A stretch of 64,000 nt of DNA from Streptomyces griseochromogenes. GTDB lineage: Bacteria; Actinomycetota; Actinomycetes; Streptomycetales; Streptomycetaceae. Position 1 is the first letter of the stretch. The number at the start of each line of letters is the position of its first letter. The notes under the pieces were generated by a model. The model ran no database searches. It was not told where the DNA came from and saw only the letters and a list, made by a program, of their open reading frames with translations. The stretch covers positions 9,920,001 through 9,984,000 of the forward strand of contig NZ_CP016279.1 of the NCBI RefSeq assembly GCF_001542625.1, in the 5' to 3' direction. Shown here one piece after another: positions 28,351 through 36,989 of the stretch. Position numbers and translations under genes: made by a program.

Positions 28351-28998
28351 CTACGCCGGCTGCTGTTGCGTCCCCGTCGTGAGGTCCCGCACCCATGGCG
28401 TCTTCGCGTCCACACGGCTGCTCTTCTGCACGTCCCAGGCGCCGTATCGCGGGTTGAGGTCGACGTGGAGTTCCGCGGACGCCTGGGACAGGGCCTTCCA
28501 GAAGGGGGGCTGGGTGGTGTCGGTACCGAGCTTCGCGGCGAGCTTCTGCGCCTCCAGCTGGAGGCGCAGGTTCTCGTCCAGGCGTGCGGGCGCGATGCCG
28601 TACTTCTGCAGCCAAGCCGTCTCCAGACCCTTGGCGCCGCCGGCTTGCCGCTCCAGGTCCGTGCGCATCTGCACGACCTCCTTGCGGGTGACCGCGATGC
28701 CCTCGTCCTGCGCGGCGCGGTGCAGCACCCGGTCGAGGACCATGTTGTGCAGGGTGTCGCGGGTGAGTCCGGCGGTGGAGGAGAGGACCTGCTGGTACTG
28801 GGTCTCGTCGGGCACCGCGGCCCGCTGAGCCTCACGTACCTCGTTGACCCTGGTCTCCAGCTGGGCGACGGTGATCCGCTGCCCTCCGACGACGGCCGCC
28901 GCGCCCGCGTGCGCGTCGCTTCCACAGGCGGTGAGGAGGGGAGCCGCGGCGGCGATCGCGGCGGAGAGGACGAGCGCGGTGCGACGGCGGCGGTGCAA
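28351..28998 (-). CDS. SurA N-terminal-type lipoprotein
   Basis: This encodes 215 residues. I chose the TTG start at 28998 because AGGAGGT lies 5 bases upstream and the protein then begins with a basic region, a hydrophobic stretch and lipobox LTAC. The mature part has the helical SurA-N/trigger-factor-like chaperone pattern (VVGGQRITVAQLETRVNEV, TLHNMVLDRVLHRAAQDEG). No PPIase domain follows. It should be a membrane-anchored extracytoplasmic folding factor. The C-terminus is Gln/Ala-rich. It is oriented with mazG, 176 bases downstream. Confidence 0.8.
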   Translation of the reverse strand: MHRRRRTALVLSAAIAAAAPLLTACGSDAHAGAAAVVGGQRITVAQLETRVNEVREAQRAAVPDETQYQQVLSSTAGLTRDTLHNMVLDRVLHRAAQDEGIAVTRKEVVQMRTDLERQAGGAKGLETAWLQKYGIAPARLDENLRLQLEAQKLAAKLGTDTTQPPFWKALSQASAELHVDLNPRYGAWDVQKSSRVDAKTPWVRDLTTGTQQQPA

Positions 28999-29146
28999 GG
29001 AGACCTCCTGGGGGAGATTGTGCGACGGTGCACAAAGTCTTGCGGTGATCGATGGTAGGCAGTGGCCAGCCTCCGGCCAACCCATTCGACCAACGATTCG
29101 CACGCGCTTCAGGCACCGCCGCGCCACCCCGTAAGGGGCCGCCGGG

Positions 29147-29974
29147 TCAGCCGGTGATCGCCACCGGCGCGTCCCATGCGTCACGGTCGACGGTGAGCGT
29201 GACGCCGCCGTGCGACTCCTTGCTGTTGACCAGGTACTGGTGGCCCCGGCTGTGGTTCGTGAACCGGGTCGAGCGCCACGGCCAGTCCGCGGTGGTGGTG
29301 TTCTGCTTGTCCCACAGCGCGTACCAGAGGTTGCCCGGCAGGTCCGTCTTGTCGGCGGCGGTGGCGATGGCCTTGGCGCTGGAGCTGCTGAAGCCGTAGT
29401 AGCCGGTGCGGTACGTCTTGGCGTGCAGGCCCTTGCCGAAGGCGCGCACGTACGTCAGTACGGCGTCGTCGCACGCCTTGTTCGTGATGTCGTACGCCTC
29501 CATGTCGAGGTAGACCGGGCTGCCCGCCTTCATCCCGAGGGCGGAGGCCTCGGCCACGGCGTCGGAGGCGTCGGACGCGCCGAGGGAGGCGGCGGCGGAG
29601 GCGGTCAGCTTCTCCGGGTTGGAGCCGGACTGGCAGGGCGGCTGGGCGCCGACGTAGATCGGGATGAGCTTCCAGCCCATGCCGGTGACGGACTTGACCC
29701 AGGCAGAGGTGAGGCTGGGCTGGTTGCAGCCGCGGTTCTTGCCGCCCACGTAGACGGCGGCGGCGCCGTAGAAGCCGGTGTGCCAGGCCTTCATCGCGGA
29801 CCGGGAGGGCGCCGTGCAGGTGTCGAAGGCGCGACCGGTGAAGGTCTGCTGCGCGGGCCAGGCGGTGGCGGCCATGGAGGTCTGCGCGGCAATGCCGGCA
29901 CCGGCGACGACGGCCGCCCCGACCACCGCCCACGTGACATACCTGCGCTTCTTCGACTGCCGATGGCCGGCCAT
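29147..29974 (-). CDS. secreted DUF1906 glycoside hydrolase-like protein
   Basis: This encodes 275 residues. A basic N-terminus and hydrophobic segment (about 15-35) form a signal peptide. The rest has the TIM-barrel-like DUF1906 pattern: GRAFDTCTAPSRSAMKAW, then PIYVGAQPPC, SPVYLDMEAYD (the acidic pair expected at the active site), GYYGFSSSS and LWYALWD. These domains occur in Streptomyces secreted proteins thought to act on the cell wall. Catalysis has not been shown to my knowledge. It stands between the SurA-like gene and the kinase. Confidence 0.8.
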   Translation of the reverse strand: MAGHRQSKKRRYVTWAVVGAAVVAGAGIAAQTSMAATAWPAQQTFTGRAFDTCTAPSRSAMKAWHTGFYGAAAVYVGGKNRGCNQPSLTSAWVKSVTGMGWKLIPIYVGAQPPCQSGSNPEKLTASAAASLGASDASDAVAEASALGMKAGSPVYLDMEAYDITNKACDDAVLTYVRAFGKGLHAKTYRTGYYGFSSSSAKAIATAADKTDLPGNLWYALWDKQNTTTADWPWRSTRFTNHSRGHQYLVNSKESHGGVTLTVDRDAWDAPVAITG

Positions 29975-30098
29975 GAAGTCCCCACCCCTGCTCGTGCGCC
30001 GCCTGGTAAAACGAAGCGCAAGGTACCCGGCGCCGATCATGCTTACGGGAAACCCGAACCCCGGAAGATCACAAAATTCTCCCAGGGAACGGCAAAAC

Positions 30099-31634
30099 CT
30101 AGCCGCGCACCTGCGCCAGCCACTGCAGGGTGCGGCGGATCTCCCCGGAGAGCGGGTGGCCGGGGCCCTGGAAGCGCTCCACGTCCAGCAGCAGCCGCGC
30201 GAGCGTGTCGTGGGCGGCGGGGCGATCGCCGAGGGCGAGCAGCAGGTGGCCGATACGGCGGCGCACGTCGTGGGCGAGCTGCGGGTCGCCGGACACGTAC
30301 TGGTTCTCGTAGTACGGCAGCAGCGCGCGGTACTCGGCGAGCGCCGCCGCCGGTTCGCCGAGCTGCTCCAGGCACTGGGCGGCCTCGTAGCGGAAGCGCA
30401 GGGACTGCGGGTCGGCCTGCCCGGCCTCGGCGGCGCGTTCGTCGGCGAGGCGGCGCAATTCGGGCAACGCGCGCCGGTACTGGCCGTCGTCCATGAGGGT
30501 GGCCGCGTACTGCTTGCGCAGCGTGCGCACGACGGGGGAGTGCTCGCCGTGCTGTTCGGCCGCGGCGGGCAGGATCGCGCCCAGGATGTCCACGGCCTGG
30601 GTGATGCGGCCCACGCCGAGGAGCCGCTTGACCTCGTCGACCGCGGCGGCGACGTCGGGTTTCTCGGTCACCGCCGGTGCGGGCGCGACGGGGGCGGGCC
30701 GGGGCGCGGGCGTCCGGGCGCGGTCCGGCCAGGGGGCGTGCGGGCGCAGGAAAGGACGCGTGGGGTCCAAAGGTGCCTCGGTGGGTGTCCCGCGCGCGGG
30801 CAGGAGCGGCTCCAGGTGCTCGTACACCTCCTGCGCGGAGGCCGGCCGGTGCTCCGGGTCCTTGGCGAGCAGGCGCAGGACGAGCGCTTCGAGCACCTCG
30901 GGGATCTCGGGGCGGATCCGGCGCACCGGCAGCGGGGGCTCGTACAGGTGCCGGTGCAGCACACCGAGCGCCGTGGAACCGGCGAACGGCACGTCACCGC
31001 TGAGGAGTTCGTGCAGCAGCACGCCGAGCGCGTACAGGTCGGTGTACGGGCCGACCGCGCCACCCATCGCCTGCTCGGGCGCCATGTAGGCGGGCGAGCC
31101 GATGGGTGATCCGGTGTGGGTGAGACGGGTGGTGTCGGTGTCCATCACGGCCGCCACACCCAGGTCGAGGACGGTGACCGTACCGTCCTGTTTCACCATC
31201 ACGTTCCGCGGCTTGAGGTCGCGGTGCACGATCGGCACGGCATGCACAGCGCTCAGCACGGCACACAGTTGCGCGGCCACGGCGACCGCCCATTGCCACG
31301 GGTAGGGGTCGTGCTCGGCGAGGTGGTCGGAGAGATCGGCGCCGTCGACGTACTGCATGACGAGGAACAGCTCCTCGCCCTCACTGCCCGCGTCGTGCAC
31401 GGTGACCAGGCCCGGGTGGTCGACCTGCGCCGTCACCCGGCACTCGCGCACGAACCGGCGGCGCAGCTCGTCCGCCTCCTGGCCGGCCACCTTGTCGGGG
31501 CGCAGCAGCTTCACCGCCACACGCCGGTCGAGCCGCTGGTCGTACGCCGTCCAGACCTGGCCCATGCCGCCCTGTCCGATGAGCGTGGACAGCTCGTAGC
31601 GGCCGGCGACGACACGCCCCGTCGCCACGGTCAC
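30099..31634 (-). CDS. Ser/Thr protein kinase with C-terminal TPR-like region
   Basis: This encodes 511 residues. Kinase motifs are present: glycine loop IGQGGMGQVW near residue 19, Lys42 in VAVK, catalytic HRDLKPRN (Asp139), the metal loop as DLG (157-159) in place of DFG, and YMAPEQ. Unlike PknB types there is no membrane helix or PASTA domain. After a Pro/Ala/Arg-rich linker (about 290-330), the last 180 residues look like TPR repeats (AAQCLEQLGEPAAALAEYRA), probably for partner binding. The start GTG overlaps the stop of the membrane protein gene by GTGA, so the two are coupled. Confidence 0.9.
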   Translation of the reverse strand: MTVATGRVVAGRYELSTLIGQGGMGQVWTAYDQRLDRRVAVKLLRPDKVAGQEADELRRRFVRECRVTAQVDHPGLVTVHDAGSEGEELFLVMQYVDGADLSDHLAEHDPYPWQWAVAVAAQLCAVLSAVHAVPIVHRDLKPRNVMVKQDGTVTVLDLGVAAVMDTDTTRLTHTGSPIGSPAYMAPEQAMGGAVGPYTDLYALGVLLHELLSGDVPFAGSTALGVLHRHLYEPPLPVRRIRPEIPEVLEALVLRLLAKDPEHRPASAQEVYEHLEPLLPARGTPTEAPLDPTRPFLRPHAPWPDRARTPAPRPAPVAPAPAVTEKPDVAAAVDEVKRLLGVGRITQAVDILGAILPAAAEQHGEHSPVVRTLRKQYAATLMDDGQYRRALPELRRLADERAAEAGQADPQSLRFRYEAAQCLEQLGEPAAALAEYRALLPYYENQYVSGDPQLAHDVRRRIGHLLLALGDRPAAHDTLARLLLDVERFQGPGHPLSGEIRRTLQWLAQVRG

Positions 31635-32254
31635 CGTCCGCCCTCGTGGCCGCCGCCCCGGCTGCCGTCGTGCTTGCGCAGGTAGTCGCTCAGCTCGTCC
31701 AGCTCGGCACGCACCTGGTCGATGCGGGCGGGCGCCGGGCGCTGGGGCGGCGGGGGGACCACCGGGGACTGCGGCACGGGCGTGTGCGGTATCGGAGGCT
31801 GCACGGGCACGGGGGTCTGCCCCAGGGTCGTCGCGGTGAACGGCGCCGGAGGCTGCGGATAGAGGTACGGGGACGACGAGGACACCGCCGAGCGGCCCTC
31901 GTACGCCTGCCGGAGCTGGTGGAAGTGCCGGCTGTCCGCCACGAGGTAGTACACGACCGTGACGGCCAGCCCGCCGAAGACCAGCGCGATACCCAGGTAA
32001 CCGCCAGCGGTGTGGACGTCGTCGCCGGACTCTGTGCCCAGCAGCACGATGCCGAGGATGTCGGCCGCCAGCACGGCCACGAACAGGCCCCAGTCCAGCG
32101 ACTTGCGCGTGACGACGGCCAGCCGCAGCAGCATCGCCCAGGTCAGGAAACCGCAACTGAAGATCCCGACCGCGACGAACAGCACGCGCAGGAAGACCAG
32201 CCACGAGGGGGGCGGCGGCTGCTTCACCGGCTGTGCGTAGCCGTGGCCTTGCAT
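31631..32254 (-). CDS. integral membrane protein with Pro-rich cytoplasmic tail
   Basis: This encodes 207 residues. Three or four hydrophobic segments lie in the first 115 residues (for example VLFVAVGIFSCGFLTWAM and LGIALVFGGLAVTVVYYLV). A Pro/Gln/Thr-rich tail and a short charged helix (RIDQVRAELDELSDYLRK) follow. It has no recognisable family function. Its stop overlaps the kinase start. The membrane protein may anchor the otherwise soluble kinase or be its substrate (inference from coupling). Confidence 0.8.
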   Translation of the reverse strand: MQGHGYAQPVKQPPPPSWLVFLRVLFVAVGIFSCGFLTWAMLLRLAVVTRKSLDWGLFVAVLAADILGIVLLGTESGDDVHTAGGYLGIALVFGGLAVTVVYYLVADSRHFHQLRQAYEGRSAVSSSSPYLYPQPPAPFTATTLGQTPVPVQPPIPHTPVPQSPVVPPPPQRPAPARIDQVRAELDELSDYLRKHDGSRGGGHEGGR

Positions 32255-32435
32255 GACTGCTCCTGATGCCTGACATGGGCGTACGAACCCGCCCCGGCGT
32301 GCTCGGCCGGGCGAACAACACCGATCGTGCGATGGTCGCTTCGAGCATATGGCCCGGCACGGACAAGCGGCACGGGTTGTACCGAACCGTTGTCCGGGCC
32401 TCGCGGTCGATCAGGCGCGAAGGGTCGATACCGGG

Positions 32436-34616
32436 TCAATCGGGCGCGACGGTACCGTCGGTCAGACCGTCGTACATCCCGCGCACGAGCTGCTCACCCA
32501 GCCGGCTCGCCTGGCGCAGCGCCCGCTCGAACTCGTCCAGTGCGCGAAAACGCGCGCCGTAGCGCCGCTGTTCGTCCAGCGGGAGCCGGGGCAGCTGGAG
32601 GCGGCGCACGTCCAGGCGGGTCGCGGTGGACGCATAGCTGCTGGCCTGGCGGTTGTTGGCGGTTCCCCGCAGAAACCCGGCGAGGAACCAGGGGTCGAGC
32701 GCCGTGGGATCAGGGCGCAGGAGCACGAGACTGCGCCCCAGGGCGGCGCCCTGCGTGACGTCGTCGATCACGCGCGCCACCGAGCCTCCGCCGAGCACCG
32801 GTACGACGATGTCGCCCGGCTCGGTCAGCACGGCCTCCTCGTCGCTCTCGGGAAGCGTCCCGGAGGGTGCCGTTCCGGCGAGCACGTCATGGTCGGTGAG
32901 AACGGGCACGCGCGCGTGGCCGCCGTTTCCGCCCGTGCGCAGCACCAGCGCGCCCCCGCGCGCGAGTTCGCCGACGGTGGTGAGAGGCCAGCGCGCGGGC
33001 GCCACCGGGTCGGCGGGCGGCGGGGTGAGGTCGTCGGTCAGCCGCAGGGTCGCACGGAGGCGCTCGCGCACCGCCGTGAGCTGCTCCGCGCCGTCGGCGA
33101 CGGCCGGCGGCGGCAGATGGCGGGCGGGGGCGATGTCCACGTCGTCGTCGAGCAGCTCGATCACCGGCACCGAACGCGCCAGCCCCGGCCGCTCCTCCAG
33201 CCGTCCGGTGCGGGCGAAGGCGTGCCAGGCGTCGAGAACGGCGTCCCCGACCGCGTGCCAGTCCGGACCGCCGCGTGCCTCGCCCGCGAACCGCCCGGTG
33301 TCGGCGAGCAGCACTTCGGGTGCCGCGGGCGTCCGGCCGGGACGCCGAAGCACCCACACATGCAGCGGGATGTTGTACGGCGGCGCCGCCCCGACCGGCA
33401 GCGCGATCACGGCACGCAGCGCGCCCCGGCGCAGCAGGTCGGCGCGGATCCGGCGCCCGGAGCGGCGGGAGGCCACGGCCGGCGGCATGAGCAGCACGGC
33501 GGTGCCTCCCTCGGCGAGCCGGGCCAGCGCATGCTGCACCCAGGCCAGCTCGGACTCGGTCCGCGCGGGAAAGCCGTACTCCCAGCGCGGGTCGTAGGCG
33601 AGTTCGTCGTGACCCCAGTTGCGCTCGTTGAACGGCGGGTGGCACAGGACGGCGTCGGCACGCAGCTCGGGGTAGGCGTCGCCGCGCAGGGTGTCGCCCA
33701 CGGCGCCGCGCACGGCGGCGCGGGCGCCCAGCGCGAGCCGCAGCGCGGTCAGCGCGGCGAGGTCGGGCGCGCTGTCCTGGGCGTACAGCTCCTGGCCGGG
33801 GTGGGCGTCGACGGCGCGCAGCAGAGCGCCGGTGCCGCAGGCCGGGTCGAGGACGGTACGGGCGGGGCCGGCCAGATCGGCCATGAGGCGGGCGAGGTCT
33901 GCCGGGGTGAGGGTGTACTGGCGCGGGTTGGCGTCCAGGTGCCGCCCCAGCAGGAACTCGAAGGCCTGCCGCGCCCCCAGCTCGGCGGCCAGCTCGGCCG
34001 CGCCGCGCAGGAGAGGAGCGGAGAGGAGGAGCTGGGGGCCGGTGGGGGTGTGGATCACGGGGGTCTGGGGGGTGGCCGGGGCGGGCGTGGTGTTCACAGC
34101 GCCCACAGCTTGCGCGGGGGGCTGTGAGTGTGCCGGAAGCCCCGTGTTCACAGAAGCCGGGGCGTTCACAGATGATGAGCCGCCCGCGGTCAGCCCGGTG
34201 TGAACACTACTGCTGTGCATGGCGCCGAAGCGCGGGATGAGGACCTGGCGCAGCGCGTCCGGCAGCATTGCGGCGAGGTGTTCGTCGGAGCCCGCGCTCA
34301 CGTCGAGCCAGACGGTGGGGCGTTCATGGATGAGCAGCAGGACGCAGCCCGCGTGCACCAGGGCGGTGACCGGCCCCTGGGGATGACCGGCGAGCTGCTG
34401 CCAGACGCGTTCCCGCAGCGGGACCTCGGCGAGTTTGCCCTGCTTGCGCAGCCACGCCTCCACCTCGATGAGAGCGAAGGACGGGCTGGCCTCGGTGCCG
34501 CCGACCGGTCTGGGGAAGTCGGCATGCCGGCGGCGCCAGTTGCTCACCGCGGCACGGCCCACTCCGGCGAGGCGGGCGATACCCGCCGCGGTCACCTCTG
34601 TCGCGTTGTCCTGCAC
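32436..34616 (-). CDS. HTH - N6-adenine DNA methylase - specificity-domain fusion (solitary)
   Basis: This encodes 726 residues. Residues 1-60 form a helix-turn-helix (AAGIARLAGVGRAAVSNWRR). A linker follows with a repeated Ser/Val/Asn/Thr pattern. The methylase domain has motif I DPACGTG (257-263), and its catalytic motif reads HPPF (326-329) where most N6-adenine methylases have NPPF. The last 220 residues look like a type I HsdS target-recognition domain (PLTTVGELARGGALVL, RLQLPRLPLDEQRRYGARF). No restriction subunit is nearby. It may be an orphan methylase or a DNA-binding regulator with weakened catalysis. GTG start at 34616. Confidence 0.82.
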   Translation of the reverse strand: MQDNATEVTAAGIARLAGVGRAAVSNWRRRHADFPRPVGGTEASPSFALIEVEAWLRKQGKLAEVPLRERVWQQLAGHPQGPVTALVHAGCVLLLIHERPTVWLDVSAGSDEHLAAMLPDALRQVLIPRFGAMHSSSVHTGLTAGGSSSVNAPASVNTGLPAHSQPPAQAVGAVNTTPAPATPQTPVIHTPTGPQLLLSAPLLRGAAELAAELGARQAFEFLLGRHLDANPRQYTLTPADLARLMADLAGPARTVLDPACGTGALLRAVDAHPGQELYAQDSAPDLAALTALRLALGARAAVRGAVGDTLRGDAYPELRADAVLCHPPFNERNWGHDELAYDPRWEYGFPARTESELAWVQHALARLAEGGTAVLLMPPAVASRRSGRRIRADLLRRGALRAVIALPVGAAPPYNIPLHVWVLRRPGRTPAAPEVLLADTGRFAGEARGGPDWHAVGDAVLDAWHAFARTGRLEERPGLARSVPVIELLDDDVDIAPARHLPPPAVADGAEQLTAVRERLRATLRLTDDLTPPPADPVAPARWPLTTVGELARGGALVLRTGGNGGHARVPVLTDHDVLAGTAPSGTLPESDEEAVLTEPGDIVVPVLGGGSVARVIDDVTQGAALGRSLVLLRPDPTALDPWFLAGFLRGTANNRQASSYASTATRLDVRRLQLPRLPLDEQRRYGARFRALDEFERALRQASRLGEQLVRGMYDGLTDGTVAPD

Positions 34617-34686
34617 CGGCCCCGCTCCCCTCGTCCCGTGCGTGCACCGAGCATACGGCGCACACAAGATCCATGCATTCACGCTC

Positions 34687-34729
34687 GTGTACACAGATGA
34701 GGATGTGAATCAGGTTGACTCGGTTCACA
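34687..34729 (-). promoter_or_regulatory. palindromic operator candidates upstream of the methylase fusion gene
   Basis: A perfect palindrome GTGTACAC lies at 34687-34694. It is followed by TGTGAA (34704-34709) mirrored by TTCACA (34724-34729) with a 14-base spacer. The region is about 70-115 bases upstream of the GTG start. The encoded protein has an N-terminal helix-turn-helix, so autoregulation is possible. Confidence 0.45.
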
Positions 34730-35099
34730 AGCTCTGGTCTCATTGACCCAGCGAACGAGTGACTGCCGGAAAAGGGGCAGTCGCCGTATCGGGAGGGGGC
34801 CCGTCATGGGCATGAAGGACAAGAGCGCGGCGGTCGCCGTCATCGGTGTCGTGTCCGCGAACGCCGGCGAAGGGCTCGGTGACGCCACAACGGCCCGAGC
34901 ATTCCGGGACGACCGGCTGCGGCGACCGGAGGGAAGCGTGACCCGGCCCGCCCGCCGGCCCCACGCCCACCCCGCATCCTGTCCCCGCGGTCGTCGCAGG
35001 GCTCCCTTCCCTCGATAGGCACAAGTTCTCTGCAGGGCAGGGCAAACCTCTGCATCCCCCACCCGTCCGGTCGTGCCTCATCGGCTCCCGGCCGCGGCC

Positions 35100-35133
35100 C
35101 GGCGTCCGGCGGTGCTCCGGACCCCGGACGCCG
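35100..35133 (+). other. inverted repeat upstream of the lipoprotein gene
   Basis: Perfect 10-base arms at 35100-35109 and 35124-35133 flank a 14-base loop, 65 bases before the start codon. It is a possible leader hairpin; function unknown. Confidence 0.4.
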
Positions 35134-35198
35134 TACGGCATGCCGTGCACACGTTCCGGTTTCACCTCTTCCCTCTTCTCTCTTGTTGAAGGACTGTC

Positions 35199-35915
35199 AT
35201 GCGTCTGCCGTCCCGTGTCGTCACCCTGCTCGCCGTCGCGGCACTCCCCCTGGCCCTGTCCGCCTGCTCGTCGGGTTCCTCCTCCGGCACCGGCGCGAGC
35301 GCCCATCCGGCCAAGGAGAAGAACCCCAACGCCGGTCTGCTCACCGGTACACAGCTCAAGAAGGCGCTGGCGCCCGCGTCTGCCCTCCCGGCTGCATTCA
35401 CCCACGAGGCCGATGGCACCTCGGACAGCGGGAACCAGTTCCTCGCCCCGTCCAGCAGGAACACCGCGAAGCCGGACTGCACCAGGCTGGAGGGCACGTC
35501 CTGGATCCAGGTGAGCGGCTTCAAGGGAGGCGTGTCCTTCGCGCAGGACGACTACGTGAACCAGGACAAGACCGAGGAACTGGCCCAGGAGATCGACCAG
35601 TTCCAGGGCACCACGGCGAAGACGGTGATGAACGAGCTGCGGTCCGCCGCCACCGGGTGCGCCACGTTCACGGACACGGACGCACACGCCAAGGTGAAGG
35701 TCACGGGCCGGTCCACGGCCGGGCTCGGTGACGAGGCGTACACGATGACGCTGACGAGCGGCGCCTGGGAGAACGGCACCACGCTCATCGCGGCCCGTTC
35801 CGGCAACGCCGTGGTCACCGTGCTGTCCACGGCGGGCAGCGACAACGGCGCCGCGACCGCGAAGAAGCTGACCACCGAGGTTCTGGGGTCCTTGAAGGGC
35901 AAGACGGCCGCATGA
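35199..35915 (+). CDS. lipoprotein of unknown function
   Basis: This encodes 238 residues. The signal peptide ends in lipobox LSAC (Cys at about residue 23), followed by a Ser/Gly-rich tether. The mature domain contains two Cys residues (PDCTRLEG and ATGCATFTD), which could form a disulfide, and a beta-rich pattern (FKGGVSFAQDDYV, GNAVVTVLSTAGS). The overall look resembles PknH-type extracellular sensor domains of actinobacteria, but I am not certain. Start ATG 35199 has GAAGGA upstream. A strong hairpin follows the stop, and the gene converges on the HNH nuclease gene. Confidence 0.78.
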   Translation: MRLPSRVVTLLAVAALPLALSACSSGSSSGTGASAHPAKEKNPNAGLLTGTQLKKALAPASALPAAFTHEADGTSDSGNQFLAPSSRNTAKPDCTRLEGTSWIQVSGFKGGVSFAQDDYVNQDKTEELAQEIDQFQGTTAKTVMNELRSAATGCATFTDTDAHAKVKVTGRSTAGLGDEAYTMTLTSGAWENGTTLIAARSGNAVVTVLSTAGSDNGAATAKKLTTEVLGSLKGKTAA

Positions 35916-35925
35916 TCCGCACGGC

Positions 35926-35969
35926 GGGTGCGTCCGCCTGACCCTAGGGTCGGACACACGGACGCACCC
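35926..35969 (+). terminator. terminator after the lipoprotein gene
   Basis: Perfect 11-base arms at 35926-35936 and 35959-35969 flank a loop that holds a second small palindrome (GACCCTAGGGTC). It lies between convergent genes and is probably bidirectional. Confidence 0.8.
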
Positions 35970-36070
35970 TCCGCATCCCTACGTCGGGCGCGACGTGGAC
36001 CGCATGCCCGCGCTCCGGTTCGCAGCGAACCCGACCAGCGCACGCCGTAGTGCGAGTAGTGCGTTGCGGC

Positions 36071-36787
36071 TCACCGCGCCCGGAACCGCTCCGGGGCCTT
36101 CGTCGGGTTACCGCCTGTGGGGAGCTGCTGGTTCGGGCAGGTGGCGAGGACCTTCTTCATCGCGGTCTTCTCCGCAGCGGTGACCCACAGGCCGTACTTC
36201 TTCTTGACGGCCACCTGGGCGGCCACATAGGTGCAGCGGTAGCCCTTGTCGGGCGGGAGCCAGGTGGCCGTGTCGCCGTCTCCCTTGCCGCGGTTGGTGC
36301 TCGCGTCGACCGCCAGGAGGTTGAGGGGGTCGTTGGCCAGGGCTATGCGCTTGCTGGGGTCCCAGTACTTGGCGCCCGTCTGCCAGGCGTCCGAGAGGGC
36401 GACGACGTGGTCGATGTCGACCTGGCTGCGGCCGCGCCGGTAGGTGATGTCCCGGCCGGAGTAGGGGTCCGGCTCCAGCAGGCCGTAGGAGACCTTGCAG
36501 GCTCCGCCGGTGAACTTCACCTCCTTCAGGTCGCGTTTGAGTATGTCGTCACGGGTGTCGCAGGAGTTGGAGTCGGTGTCGGCCCAGGCGGTGCCGAAAC
36601 GAGCACGGGAGTAACCGGTTTTCGGAGCGCGTCCCTTGACGGTCAGCGAGTCGGCGGCCAGGGCCGCTCCCCTGCTTCCCGTCTCCTCGGGGCCGGAGGA
36701 CCCCTTGGTCTGCTCGCTCTTGCAGCCGGCCACGACGGCCGTCATGACGACCACCGCAGTGACCGCCCCGCTCCTCAGACGCGTCAC
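36071..36787 (-). CDS. HNH-family endonuclease lipoprotein (DUF1524-type)
   Basis: This encodes 238 residues from GTG 36787, preceded by AGGGGGG. The signal peptide ends in VVAGC, a lipobox. The nuclease core has the Asp-His of DIDHVVALSDAW and a downstream NLLAVDASTNRGKGD, the expected HNH/DUF1524 spacing of His, Asn and Lys. Two Cys pairs (SCDTRDD, GACKVSYG, YRCTYV, ATCPNQQ) suggest disulfides in an exported protein. It should be an extracellular DNase, useful for nutrient recycling or competition. Confidence 0.88.
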   Translation of the reverse strand: MTRLRSGAVTAVVVMTAVVAGCKSEQTKGSSGPEETGSRGAALAADSLTVKGRAPKTGYSRARFGTAWADTDSNSCDTRDDILKRDLKEVKFTGGACKVSYGLLEPDPYSGRDITYRRGRSQVDIDHVVALSDAWQTGAKYWDPSKRIALANDPLNLLAVDASTNRGKGDGDTATWLPPDKGYRCTYVAAQVAVKKKYGLWVTAAEKTAMKKVLATCPNQQLPTGGNPTKAPERFRAR

Positions 36788-36989
36788 AGTGCGCCCCCCT
36801 TGCTCGCCCTTGTCCGCCCTTGTCGCCCTGGTGTGCGCGTACCGGCGGAATCGTTCCTGTCCCCACGGTAACGGCCCTACGGCTTCCACCAGATGGGCAT
36901 GAAAGCGATGATGTGGGGCAATCAGGGCTCGACTTGAGGCATGACGGCGCCCCGGAGGGGGAGCCCGGCAGATGGGTTCGCGCGCCCGC

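Larger units (their letters stand above)
34617..35198. other. long non-coding region between the methylase fusion and a lipoprotein gene
   Basis: It is AT-richer than its surroundings at 34660-34745, where palindromes occur (listed separately). A small frame from ATG 34806 has a possible GGAGGG site, but its second half is Arg/Pro-rich and unconvincing. A 10-bp inverted repeat lies at 35100-35133. A pyrimidine-rich stretch precedes the GAAGGA site of the next gene. Confidence 0.55.

Noticed and set aside
34806..35018. Possible 70-residue gene with a GGAGGG site upstream
   Set aside because: Only the first 35 residues look protein-like. The rest is Arg/Pro-rich with no family resemblance. It remains possible but unsupported.
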